Shown one piece after another: positions 1-10,949 of a DNA stretch of 64,000 nt. Source of the stretch: Rotaria sordida (taxonomy: Eukaryota; Rotifera; Eurotatoria; Philodinida; Philodinidae); assembly GCA_905250125.1 (NCBI GenBank), contig CAJNOL010000298.1, forward strand, positions 1-64,000. Direction: 5' to 3'. The notes under the pieces are model-generated. The model was not told the DNA's origin and made no database searches. It saw nothing but the letters and a program-made list of their open reading frames with translations. Every line of letters starts with the position of its first letter. Within the stretch, counting starts at the first letter, position 1. The position numbers and the translations under genes are program-made.

Positions 1-320
1 CATAAACCACCATTTAACCAGAGCCATCGGTAATCAGATAGACTTACCGCTAATGCAGCTATAGCAAACATACTACATGATGCTGAAATATAATTTCGTT
101 CATATCGTTTTAATATGGATGATGATGAATGCACTCTTGTTGTAATTGGTATTATTGGTTGTGAAACAAGATTTTGTTCTTCAACTATTGATTGTTCGGA
201 TGGATCATCAACATTTATTTCATCTTCTGTATTAACAAGTTGATGAGCTCGATGATGATCATTATTGGTAGTTGAGAAACGAGAAAAAAACCGTGAAAAA
301 AATCGATTATTCGGTGACAT
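1..320 (-). CDS. N-terminus of a probable multi-pass membrane protein (partial, runs off the window)
   Basis: An open frame starts at the ATG at 318-320 and stays open to base 1 (about 106 residues). The first 80 residues are polar and low complexity (Asn/His/Ser-rich, then acidic). A hydrophobic segment follows (ISASCSMFAIAALAVSL), then a W-x-x-W-LNGG stretch. A first membrane helix followed by an aromatic/Gly-rich loop is the layout of claudin/PMP22/TMEM127-like tetraspan proteins, but I cannot name the family. A perfect splice donor (GTAAGT) lies inside the hydrophobic segment near position 46, so exon 1 might end there. I prefer read-through because the downstream residues look protein-like. 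Upstream sequence is AT-rich with no clear promoter motif. Confidence 0.5.
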   Translation of the reverse strand, partial: MSPNNRFFSRFFSRFSTTNNDHHRAHQLVNTEDEINVDDPSEQSIVEEQNLVSQPIIPITTRVHSSSSILKRYERNYISASCSMFAIAALAVSLSDYRWLWLNGGL

Positions 321-2016
321 AATTTGATTTATTTTTCTTTAGATGTTAACAGGACATATTAACAATTTTTATGATGATAAACAAGATGAAAAAAAAAATA
401 GCAAAAAAATAGATCTTAAAAATAAAATAATAATAAAAAATAACAATAAAGTTGAGAAATAAAATATTTGTTTTTTTCCTTAACTGACAGAATAGGTCTT
501 TTCACGTATTTACTCCATTGTAAACTTTATTTGTGTCTTTATGTACCCTCATTTTGATTGACTGTTTTTCTAATCAATCATTTTTATTGGACGATCGTTT
601 AAATGAATCTCGTTCTTTGATTGAAGGAAAGAGTAGACCATTCGTGATAAACGATTGTTATTTATTTATTTTTTTTACACTATTAGCCCAAAAGATATTT
701 ACCAAAGATTTTCTTTTTTTAAACGACACAGATGGCAGTATTATGCTAAGTCCTGTTTGAAAATGTTTTTATAAAAAAAATAAAAATGAGGAAGTGACTA
801 AATGATAAATTTGTATTAATTGATGAGATATTCTACAAGACAGAGAAAAGAGTTGATATACATCAGATTTTTTAATTCTATTTTTAAAAAGCGTAGAATA
901 TTGAGCAGTCGAGCAATGAATGAAATTGATCAATTAAAATTTAACTTCACAGTTAAATAAACCCAATTACGAACGTTTCATATGTCTGTTCAAATGACAA
1001 GAAGTATCAAACATAAACATTAAAAGAATCTATAAATAGCCCTTGTAAAATGATGTTTGTATATATCAATCATGAGATATATCGAGAAAGAAATCTTTAT
1101 TATTGTAAGATATCCTTTCAATACAAATTCTAAAAATTTATCATTGAACAAACAGTCGAGTGCACTCTCATGTTTTCTTTTTCCTCTTTCGAGAGCAAAT
1201 ATAAAAGTGCTTGCTTACATTCTTGTTTTAACGTCCGTTATCCTCCTCTTCTTATTCTAATGAGAAGAGAATTATCGCACTAATAAGACATATACATCGT
1301 GTAATTAGCAATAAATTTACTCATCTATCATCACTCTAACAAATAATGATCAACGAACAACGATTAGAAACATTACAGCAGCTACGTACAATTTGGAAGG
1401 AATAATTATGCACATTCACCATAATTCCAATGTAAAACACGATGTTCACCAACACCATACTCATTTTTCGTATCTGCAATGTTTTAATACTCAATTAGAA
1501 TCATCTACATCTCACACACATCTAAACGGAACTTAGATGTTAGTGATAATGATGGAACGTAGAGATTAGTACAGTAATGTGTATTATTGAGCGGAAAACA
1601 AAAATTACTAGTCGAATAAAATTATCAATAACTTCTGTCTCTACGTCTGTCGAATAATAATCCACAATAAATTCAACTCCAGCAGGAATTATTAGAAAAT
1701 TAACAATGTTGTCTTGCATTTGAACAGTTGAAATATGAAAATTTCAAACAACTTGCCATGCTTAGTGATTGAATATGATTTAGCCGTGAGTACAAAGAAC
1801 TGACCATCCGATTTAACAGTAGCTGATATATATGTGAAGAATATTACAAGTAACAAAAAGCTTCGGTCACGTTTTCACTCGTCGGTCATATGGGTAGTAA
1901 ATTAAAAATACGGGTAAACAAAAAACGACTCATACGCACCATTTATGTTTACTAATAAATGACTGTTTCAAATTACTAATATCAACATTACAGCAATTAA
2001 GTCAAAATTTATTTCT
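321..2016. other. Gene-free AT-rich stretch
   Basis: I see only short, compositionally random open frames on both strands, with no splice-compatible chain and no recognisable motif. The part after about 1690 may be the eroded front of the retrotransposon that begins to be recognisable at 2017. Confidence 0.5.
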
Positions 2017-2481
2017 ATGATTGTTTTGCTCTTGTTGTTCGTTACGTACTACTTCACGACAATGATAAATATGTCGAAGATGAAAATTGAACGAAAACTT
2101 CAATTAGCTGAAAATGTTAGACGTATTCAATATCGTTTCCAACGAAGAACAAATGACTCTCGATTTATTAATAAAGATCTTCGCAAATGTAATACAGCAT
2201 TAAAAATAGGCCGAATTAGAAATACTTTCTGCGCTATTACACTGTTTCTGATCGGTAATCGTACAATATATTGTACTCAATGCTAGTGTCTAGGTCATAT
2301 GTCAGATGAATGCTATCGCGAACATCCTAGTTATCGTCCCTGTCTTAATAGTCTGATTGATAGTCAAACACGGAGTGTTAGAACATGGTTTGTTGTGTTC
2401 AATATAATGACCATCACTATTCTTTATTTAGTAAATAGGAAAATAAATTGTATATACGTAGGATTTAAAAGAACAAGTTAA
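2017..2481 (+). pseudogene. Decayed non-LTR retrotransposon ORF1 fragment with a CCHC zinc knuckle
   Basis: One reading frame runs through 2017-2481 with an internal TAG at 2284-2286. Across that stop the cysteines and histidine have exact zinc-knuckle spacing C-x2-C-x4-H-x4-C (C at 2272 and 2281, H at 2296, C at 2311), followed by a Cys/Tyr-rich tail. A knuckle of this kind is typical of the nucleic-acid-binding ORF1 of non-LTR retrotransposons. Endonuclease and RT-linker remnants lie downstream on the same strand, which supports the assignment. The upstream part is a basic stretch (KIERKLQLAENVRR). The stop and missing start show it is dead. A retroposed host zinc-knuckle protein is the alternative. 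Confidence 0.5.
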
Positions 2482-2703
2482 CAAGGCAGTATCTACAGGA
2501 AAACTACATCGATTAGTATCTCACAATCATGCTTAGCCAATACAATTTCAGATGAACCAAGACGAATCTCTATCATTACAATCTCTAATGTCTCATACTG
2601 CTATATGGACATCTGCTCTATTACAATCATTAACAACAGCTAATGAAGATACAACCAAAATCTTGTGATTGATGAATCAAAATATGATCAATATGAAAGA
2701 GAT

Positions 2704-3505
2704 CCTAGTGAATGTACTTAGTTAAGGGTACCCATGTACTGAGAAAGCCTCAGCAAGGTACCTGATATGGATACTTTGAAAAATCTCAGTAATTATACTG
2801 ATGTAGGTACTGCATTGAATACTTATATCAGTATGTTTACTGAACAAGTACTTGTATGGGTACCCACACCTGTAATTTTACTGAGGAACGCTCTACAGGG
2901 TATCCTAGATTTGTCGCGTTCGGTCCAGCAATTGTTCATTCACTATTTTCTTTTGCACATACGGCTTCATATAAACAACTCGACAAAACATAAGAAATTA
3001 ATATTTTTTTCATACGAATTTTTTCCAGATTATTTCTCGACTATTTACTAGTCGAGAACATGCCGATCTCGATTGTAAATTGAGAGAAGACTACCTTGAA
3101 GTGGTCTGATGGAGATCCGATCAACTGAGGTCCGGTCAGATTCAGAAATTTGACCTGCTTGAATTTTCAAAATTAGAAAAATTAAATTAAACAAAATTGA
3201 AAAAAAATGTAATAAATTTCTTTGAGAGAAACAAAAATGAAAAAAGTCAAAGGTTAGGTTCGATCATCAACATACTTCAATTTTGGTAACAGGATACTTA
3301 AAAATACTGTGCAATAGTACCCAGTTGAGTACTTGATCAGTACCTTCAAGTACCCATTCACTAGACGCTTTTCAGCAGGGTACCCGCTCCAGTACTTTAT
3401 ACGTACCTAAAAGTACTTTAAGGTACTTCAGTTCCCGAAAGTTCCTGTGACATACTGGTGGCAGGGTACTTTTTCAAGTATCCTTAGTTCAGTACATTCA
3501 CTAGG
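2704..3505. repeat. GTAC-rich element bounded by a 15-bp perfect inverted repeat
   Basis: CCTAGTGAATGTACT at 2704-2718 is repeated in perfect inverse orientation at 3491-3505, and the next ten bases match at six positions. A related copy of the motif (TACCCATTCACTAGAC) lies at 3351-3366. Both arms are packed with GTAC, GGTACC and AGTACTT words, unlike the flanks. This looks like a non-autonomous DNA element dropped into the retrotransposon ORF1. I found no target-site duplication. Confidence 0.45.
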
Positions 3506-4134
3506 GAAGTACGTAACATATGGGTAAAAGCTTAGATCGTATTAATGCAAGGATCAATCAAGTAGCTCTTGACACCAAATTATATCAAGAAGCACTGGTG
3601 AACCTACTGTCTACAATTGAATTGTTATTTGGCGATTTAATCTGATCGATGATGCAAGTTTTAATGTTGTTGGATTGCGGTATCAACAGCAGAAATTGCA
3701 AAACTTACATAATAACTTGACTATATTATTATTAAGTATGCAATCCAATAATACGATTCGACGAAAGCGTAGTACATTGCCACTTCTATGTCTCTCTTCA
3801 TTTCATCCGTCGAAAGCAATTGCAAACACGTCACAGAATGAATTTGAACAAAATATGAGCATTTAGATGGATACTATGTTCTTTAAAGTGAAAGCAGATG
3901 CCAAATCTTTTTTCTCCTTTCAAAAAAGTTAATCCTAAAGAGACATCGATATAACATTTTTGTCAATCAGGCTTCCAGGCAAAAGATCACAAACTAGTGG
4001 ATAAAGTTCTTGCAGAATGACTTAAGGCAAGTTCTTAAGAAAATATCCTGACACAGTATAAAAATATGTCACTTCAAAAAGTACAAAAAGGACAACTCTT
4101 TTTGAATTTTTTCCATTAAAACATTCTTTATAAA
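3506..4134. other. Degenerate sequence between the ORF1 and endonuclease remnants
   Basis: A short helical, coiled-coil-like reading (MGKSLDRINARINQVALDTK, then a stop) at about 3521-3643 could be the C-terminal part of the same retrotransposon ORF1. The rest shows no recognisable coding pattern. Confidence 0.3.
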
Positions 4135-4620
4135 AGGAGTGTCTCTATTTTATGTATTTACTGGAGTTGGTAAACTGTGGAATACATATTGAATATCTCA
4201 ATTTAATATTTTTTATCAACATGAAACAAATAAAAGCGGAGATGCATGTATAGCAGTAAGAAAACATTTGAAAGCATCAAAAACACATTGTAATCTGGAA
4301 AACAAAGTTATTATTGATGTAATGGACTCACTGAAACAGTTAAAATAATTGCTTTTTACTGATCGACAGTACAGACTAAAGATTTAGAAGACTTACAATC
4401 ATACATCATTGAAAATACAATCATCACTGGTGATTTTAATGCATCCATGCAAGAATTGGGTGTGGGTGTGCATAAGATAAAAGCAACAGAAGTTTAAAGG
4501 AATGCATAGAAAAACAAAAACAATCGGTGATACATTCTATCAACGTCGCATTCTACAAAACGTTCGAACAGAAACATTCATTTTGATGTTTACAAATGTT
4601 TATTTGTAAAAATGTTGATT
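4135..4620 (+). pseudogene. Non-LTR retrotransposon endonuclease (EEP-fold) remnant
   Basis: Conceptual translation, with frame jumps, gives the hallmark ENTIITGDFNASMQELGV, in which GDFNA is the catalytic Asp/Asn block of apurinic-like endonucleases in non-LTR retrotransposons. It is preceded by DACIAVRKHLKAS and a DVMDSL-type strand, and followed in another frame by RSLKECIEKQ, which corresponds to the end of the domain. Several stops and at least two frameshifts separate these blocks, so nothing functional is encoded. Strand and order agree with the ORF1 remnant upstream and the RT-linker remnant at 6108-6557. Confidence 0.65.
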
Positions 4621-5095
4621 TTTATAAGAATAAAAATATTTCTTAATTGTGAATTGAAAGGTGTATGAAACTATTCTCATACTCTTAAAAGATTTTTGGA
4701 TGAAGGAAGTAAATAAGAAGAATGTTGATAAATGGTATGTGAGCTACATTGGCTTTCTTGTTGCTTTAAAACAACAGACTTACATGATAGAAAGAAAAAG
4801 AAAAGTTCCGACTAGCACTGATTTCGTACATTATTTAGTGGTTGAAAGATATGAAAATGATGAAAAATAAGTATTATGAAGAGAAGAAAATGCGCAGCAC
4901 AAACGAAGAGACAAGAATACTACTAGAGTACTACAAGGACGCAACTTTCTATAGTCGTACATGACCCTTAAAAAAAGTGATTTGCCCGTAAGCACTATTC
5001 GTAAAGTTAGTTTAATATTTTATTCACGGACCAATACTTTTGTTTTATTCGTACATAATTGTAAAATATATACGTTTAACGATTATTTTTATATC

Positions 5096-5531
5096 TTCTA
5101 TCAATAGTTGCAGATTGGACACAGGAAGATACGATTGTCAGATCAGGTAAAATATGCAAAGTTTTAATTTTATGATTACTGAAATAACCAATATCGAGTA
5201 GAGCTTGAGACATTACTTTAGATTCATATTTGCTGACAACGCTAAATAACCACATGTTATATACCGAAAAATTTCCATATGTACTTGGTACTTCAGTCTT
5301 TTGTTCAGATTACACTCTATCGTATTGTTTATTTGTACAAAGAATAATTTTAGGTGCTCGAATAGATTTTATTTTGCGATTTTTATGATGAAGTTTAAGC
5401 CTTGTCGAGCTGGGTTCCTGTGTATCATAAGTTGAAATGGTTTTAAATTGAACATATTCTATATAAGGAATGATATTTTTTTTAATCATTTTCAAGACGA
5501 TTAAATGGGTTCGACCATCTAGTAATGACAT
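5096..5531 (-). pseudogene. Interrupted open frame of unknown origin
   Basis: A 73-codon frame ending at the TAA at 5310-5312 continues in the same frame for about 70 more codons (to about 5096) with the single stop in the middle. Composition is protein-like (mixed hydrophobic and charged, e.g. MSQALLDIGYF), but I do not recognise a family. It is antisense to the flanking retrotransposon remnants, so it may be a separate insertion or a host gene relic. It could also be chance. Confidence 0.2.
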
Positions 5532-6107
5532 TTGTCAGATTATTACAAGATCTCTATTCAATACTATCTAGCATTTTTTTAATCAATCGTTTTTCCATTG
5601 TAGACAGCGCTAATATTTTACAAGTGTTTGATAGAATATCAACGTGAGATAATTAATGAAAATAAATATTCATTTTTTTGTACTGGCTCATTACAAATAC
5701 GTACGTCGCTTACAGCTCTTATATCTTAGCAGCAGAACCAAACAACCATGTAACCAAGGATGTCACTATTAAACAGTCGCGTTTGAAAACACACATTTTC
5801 AATTTTTTTACAAACAATAGTGCTTAGAAAACATATGTCTTCTCAAAAATTTACTTTTCATATCGTTTAACTACCTGTATCTGAAAATCTTATACTTGTA
5901 CCAAAGTGCAAGTGCGAATGTTCGACTCACGGATTGCAGAACACAACATACTACTACGTGTAATGACATGAAAAGTGTAAAATAAGAATGTCAAATATCT
6001 AAATGGAATAAATGGCAAAAGTTTGTGTTCTCAATTCAAGAAACACACTATAATACAGAGAGGCGCTTTAGTCATATCTCTCTAGGGTATATAAACCTAA
6101 ATTACTA

Positions 6108-6557
6108 ACCTTTTCAAAATTAGCTACTAACGAGCTCATTCGATACTATACAGAACAGTTCAAAGCACAAGATTCTGATATATCAGATCATCGCGAAGTG
6201 CAAATTGAAACAGCCTATCAAAAACTAATGAGTCAGCTAAAGACATTATAGGAAAAGATCGAAACAATGAATGTTACGGAGATAAAGAGATCTTTATCAA
6301 AACTAGAATCAACAAAGTCGTCTGACTTCAATGTTCTATCCAATTTTATGAACAGATGACTTTCACCGAGTTACATAAGTTGTCTAACACACTGCTTTGA
6401 TACCTGGTTGAATAAACACAGATATTCCGATGTTCAAAAATCAGCTAATATAGTTACATTGAATAAATTAAAATTAGAAGTACTTCGTTATGATCAGACA
6501 CGTTTGGTTTCACTTCTAGTAGCAACACATACAAAATTGTTGGAAAAATTATATTAG
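6108..6557 (+). pseudogene. Non-LTR retrotransposon linker/reverse-transcriptase N-terminal remnant
   Basis: About 150 codons read in one frame with only two stops (a TAG and a TGA). Blocks such as LSPSYISCLTHCFDTWLNK, NIVTLNKLK, then YDQTR and LLVATHTKLLEKL match the region just before the RT palm in bdelloid and arthropod non-LTR elements, where the pattern is roughly 'PxxY...CFNxWL ... KxVTLNK ... DQTRPISLLxTHxKxxEK'. That pattern is from general family knowledge, not a search. The RT catalytic YxDD block is absent, so the element is truncated. About 1.5 kb of unrelated sequence separates it from the endonuclease piece. Confidence 0.65.
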
Positions 6558-7691
6558 ATAAAATGAAGCACCGCACAGAAATCAACAATCAAGTTCCAAC
6601 TGAATAGTGAAGTTTTAGTCTTGAGTGCCTACTTTCTGCTCAAGTTTTATCGATTTATCAAGAAAAAATATCGAAGTATTTCAAGAAATGAAAACAATTC
6701 ATCAATTTGTCTAAGGAAGTAGTGCAGATTTTTCTCTCTATCTCTCTTTACCCCAAACAAAAAAGCAGCGCTTTTGAGAAAATCCATGAATTGAATAAGG
6801 TTGTTTCATCGTTGTCCTTTTGCGCGGGCAATAAATCTTCTCCGAATTATCAATGTGGTATCATTACAAGATTAAGTACATTGACTTATAATAAAAAGAC
6901 TGAAACGAATTTTAAAAAAATCAGACTTAGTTCGATCAATTTTTTTACACTGGTATGCCTTCTCAAGATTTATTTCATTAGAGTAAAAGTGAATTCCTTG
7001 GACAATTCCTTCGAATGAAATAATTGCAACATATGTGTTCAAGGCATCCATCGCTGCTTCTTCTGTGCCTTGAGTATTTATCCATGTGAAACCTGCTATG
7101 CTTTTGTTTGTTATTCTTTATCTCTATTCTCTCTTCTTATTTTTTTTTCTCTTCATATAACCTCTTTCGTTCATTTTATCTTCTCTTCATTTTTTCCTTA
7201 TTGCTTTCTCAAGTCACTTTTTCTCATCATATTTTATTTATCTAGTGTGCTATCTTGTAAATCAATTTTTTGCCTTGTCTCTGTGTGCACTATAATAACT
7301 TTTATAATCATGTAATGAAGCAGCTGTGAATGCTTATAGTATTCGTTATAGATACTTCCGAGTGTAATAATAAAGAGGACAAAATCAAAAAAAAAAACTT
7401 CAGGTGATTCATATTTACAATGAACCGAAGGACGAATGAATATCAATGTATGATCCGGCCTTTTTATGATACACAATGTCAATCATGAACAATAAGCTGA
7501 CTGTAAGATAAAACAGAACAGATAAATATATTGCATAAGCAAGCAAGGTTAATATATGGAAATAGTTTTGATGAATGGATGTGTAAACGTGAACTTAAAA
7601 GATTAAAAAAATTATCTATTTTCTTTATCTATTCATTTCCATCTTATCAATTACAATAAAGACAAAATAAAAGTTGAGTTTAATCAATATC
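6558..7691. other. Intergenic, nothing recognised
   Basis: AT-rich, with pyrimidine-rich tracts around 7100-7260. Short open frames here are Phe/Ser/Leu-rich artefacts of T-runs. The last 100 bp before 7692 presumably contain the promoter/5' UTR of the potassium-channel gene, but no TATA or initiator motif stands out. Confidence 0.4.
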
Positions 7692-9494
7692 ATGGATTTA
7701 GTCAGTCGTTCTAGTACAAAATATCATCTTGCAAATATTAATGATGATACTGTTTCAAATAGAACATCAAATAATGGATTTCGTTTTATGGATAAGAATG
7801 GTCGTATAAATATAATATATTCTTCATTTGGACGTGTAAAACATATGCATTCAAATGCAATTTTATTTATCATGCAATCTGACTGGTGGCTTGTATTAAC
7901 ATTTGTTTTATTTGGTTTTATACTAAGTTGGTTTTTTTTTGCCTTTCTTTATTTTCTCATTTCAATTGAACATGGAGATTTTGTTTTAAATGAAGATGAA
8001 CAAGCTTTATTAGATAATCAAACAAATTATACACAACAATATTTGAAAATAGAACGAGAAAAATGTGTTAAAGATGTACATAATTTTTTAAGTGCATTAC
8101 TTTTTTCGATTGAAACTCAACATACAATTGGTTATGGTTCGAGATATATAACAACAGAATGTATGGGTGGTATACTTGTATTAACTCTTCAATCATCCCT
8201 TGGATATTTATTACAAGTTATTGTCACGCAAATTGTTTTTACTAAATTATCACGACCTACAGGTGAAATTTATTCCTTTTGTTTTTTGTCGTCTTAAATA
8301 AAAGATTCAGATTGATAGAGATCGAAAGTCTTAGGTTCTTCTGACACTTAATAAGATAAAAGTAGATTTTATTGAATTAATATAAAACTGAAGTAATGCA
8401 GTCAACTTTTTTCGTAGTAGATTGTAGACAAAAGAAATCTTCGAAGAATGTTCCTATAATAGAAAATTATTTTTATTAGTCTAGGACCTCTTCCAATAAT
8501 TCATTATTGTATTCTATTGTGTATTAAATATTGATTTAAACTCATTGCATTGTTTCATAATAAGTCAATTTAAAATTATTTATATATCATTTTGATCAAG
8601 TCTTATTAACTACTTGATGATAATAGATAAATATTTGTTATATTTTTAGAAAAATCTCAATTTATTATATTCAGTAATTATGCACTTATTGCATCACGAG
8701 ATAATCAATTAACGTTAACAATTCGAATAGGTATTTTAAATGAATCATGTCAATCGTAGATTATTAATTTAATAATTCATTTCTTTTTTTTTTTTTTTTA
8801 CATAGTTAACTTATCTACTTCCCAAATGATATTTGCTACTGTTCGTTTATTAATGATTCGTCAACGACGAACACTTGAAGGTGAAATAATTCCTCATCAA
8901 ATCTATGATATGGAATTAACACATCTTTGTAATGGTCAATTATTTTTTCTTCGACCAACTATTGTTGAACATATTATTAATTCACGTAGTCCACTTTATG
9001 GTATACAACAATCAACATTAGAAAAAGAACATTTTGAAATTATTGCTATTATTGAAGGTTCTTTTGATCATACAGGTTTTTCATGTCATTTTCGTACATC
9101 TTATTTACCTAATGAACTTTTATGGGGTTATCAATTTTCACCATGTAATCCTACATTAAGTGGATTTGATTATGATAAATTTAATCGTATACAATTGATT
9201 GATGCTCCTCATCGTTGGAGTTATGAAGACGAAGAATTGAACGATACAAGAACATCTGATATACCCATTAGTTTGCCATATTTATATTATACAAATTTCA
9301 ATGAAAGATTACAACGAGAAAATTCATTTGATGATACTCGTCCATCTACTAAAGGATATAATCGATTATCAGCAGTAGAATCAATATCAAATAATAATTT
9401 TAGACATATAACAACAATAAAACCAATAGATATTGATGAAGAACTAGACGAAGTAGAAACATTTTCATATAAATCAAGTCATTCATCTGTATAG
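7692..9494 (+). CDS. Inward-rectifier potassium channel (Kir family)
   Basis: Three exons: 7692-8262, 8650-8748 and 8806-9494 (452 residues, phases consistent). The exon 2 donor is a weak GT at 8749 and could be 8756. Family features run in order: N-terminal FRFMDKNGRINI motif, outer helix M1 (WWLVLTFVLFGFILSWF), pore loop with selectivity filter TIGYGSR (residues 145-151), inner helix M2 ending TKLSRPT, then the immunoglobulin-like cytoplasmic domain with FSNYALIASRDNQLTL, the EGE block, RSPLY, and RTSYLPNELLWGYQF. Cysteines bracketing the pore (EREKC and TTEC) match the Kir pore disulfide. Kir channels are plasma-membrane tetramers that set the resting potential. Residue 175, the M2 rectification-controller position, is Gln instead of Asp/Asn. 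I chose the ATG at 7692; no in-frame upstream ATG exists. Confidence 0.93.
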
Positions 9495-9742
9495 AAAAAA
9501 AAACTTGAATTTTAATAAGAAAAGAAAGAATTAACTTTTTTTTGTTATGAAAAAAAAAATGGAAGAATAGAGTATTCATATATCAAGATCATAATTCTTT
9601 ATATTAATCTATTATAATGATAGATAAGAGAACATGATTTATAATATGTATACATGTATTTGATAATTTTTAGTTTACAATATAGATGTGTGCAAAAAAA
9701 AAAAAGATAATAATATCTTCTATAATCTCATTCATTTTCAAT

Positions 9743-10778
9743 ATGTATTGTAAGTATGTAGAAGTATAGAATTGCATGAACAAATATATTTCTTAAAGAA
9801 TCGCGTCTTAATTTTCAAAAAATAAAATTTCTGTATTTTTGTTTTTGAATTATTCAAGGTGAACAAAATAATCGATTAATAATCTATCATGATTATCATT
9901 TTCATCAAGCTTATCCTATTGAATATCAAAAACAAGAAATCAATAGACATATTGAGATTTTACAACAATGGCTTGAAAATAATATCGGTCAATATCATTT
10001 ATTCATATTGAAATTTTATTAATTGTTTTTATTGTTCACTTTAGACAAAGATTCAATTGATGATGAAACAGGTTAGTTTATTATTTGATAATAAAAATTC
10101 TTTATTTTATTTATAAGACAACTATTTTGATTGTATTGACAAAGAAGAATTCGGTAAATAGAAATTGAAAACATTTTTCTTTTTGTAATTATTGATTTAT
10201 CATTGTCTAATAGACAATGATGTTGATAATCAATATTTAGCAATCAATTGTCAAGATCATCTATACGATAATAATCTTGTTCAGATATTTACTAACGATT
10301 ATTCATGGATCTCTGAGATTTGGTTATCAATACATCGAAAGTATAAACAAAGTTTTTTTTTTAAATTAATCTTTAGTTTATCAAGAAAATCTTTAGAACT
10401 GGTAAATTACGTCGTTTTCTCAATTATTTTAATCAATCTAGAAAACGATCATTAACAAATATAGTTGAAGAGTTCGTTCGTATATACGGTGGATCCTTTA
10501 ATCATCCAATTGGTTCTTGTGTAAGTCTAATTCTCATTAAAAAAAAAATCTTTGAGGAACAGAAAAAATAATCTTTTTAGTTTCATATATCATATGCAAA
10601 TGAAAAATGGCTTCTTATTTTAAAAAATATCAAACGTAAGTATAACTCAAAAATTGAATTTATCTCAAATAATTCTATTGTTTGTTTTTTTTTTCAAGTT
10701 GTCAAATATCCAGCATATCCATATCCTCAAACACGAATTATTTTTATTCGTAAAGGTGTTTCATTTATAGCAAGATAA
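9743..10778 (+). CDS. Unrecognised 194-residue protein, 8 exons including two microexons
   Basis: Exons: 9743-9749, 9859-9987, 10045-10071, 10118-10153, 10214-10340, 10397-10520, 10581-10635, 10699-10778. All junctions are GT-AG and the frame closes exactly on TAA at 10776-10778, which supports the chain strongly. The 7-bp first coding exon (ATG TAT T) is the least certain piece. Exons of 27 and 36 bp are both phase 1-1 and encode acidic segments (DKDSIDDET and DNYFDCIDKEEF). The C-terminal half is basic and aromatic (TGKLRRFLNYFNQSRKR, YANEKWLLILKNI, VKYPAYPYPQTRIIFIRKG). There is no signal peptide or membrane helix. I recognise no domain. It lies 250 bp downstream of the Kir gene on the same strand. 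Confidence 0.6.
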
Positions 10779-10832
10779 AAAGTAACATTATATAATTAAT
10801 GTTTTTCAATAAACGCGCATTTAATAAAAATC

Positions 10833-10949
10833 ATGTCTGATGTAATATTTATTGTAATTATTGGTATTATCTTTATTCTTCTTAGTCTAATTATGAATAT
10901 TATACAATTAATAAAAATGTATCGAAATGAAAAAGAGACAAAATTTTAA
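10833..10949 (+). CDS. 38-residue single-helix membrane microprotein
   Basis: Short open frame ATG...TAA with a three-residue lead (MSD), a run of about 23 Ile/Leu/Val/Phe residues forming one membrane helix, and a basic/polar tail (KMYRNEKETKF). This matches the layout of small integral membrane proteins (a single helix with a charged cytosolic tail), but AT-rich DNA gives Ile/Phe-rich frames by chance. It starts 54 bp after the stop of the preceding gene, and its stop overlaps that of the minus-strand SNARE-like gene. Conservation in a related genome would decide. Confidence 0.35.
   Translation: MSDVIFIVIIGIIFILLSLIMNIIQLIKMYRNEKETKF

Noticed and set aside
7070..7315. 81-codon Phe/Ser/Leu frame that looks like membrane helices
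   Set aside because: Produced by pyrimidine-rich low-complexity DNA; no start context, splice chain or conserved pattern.
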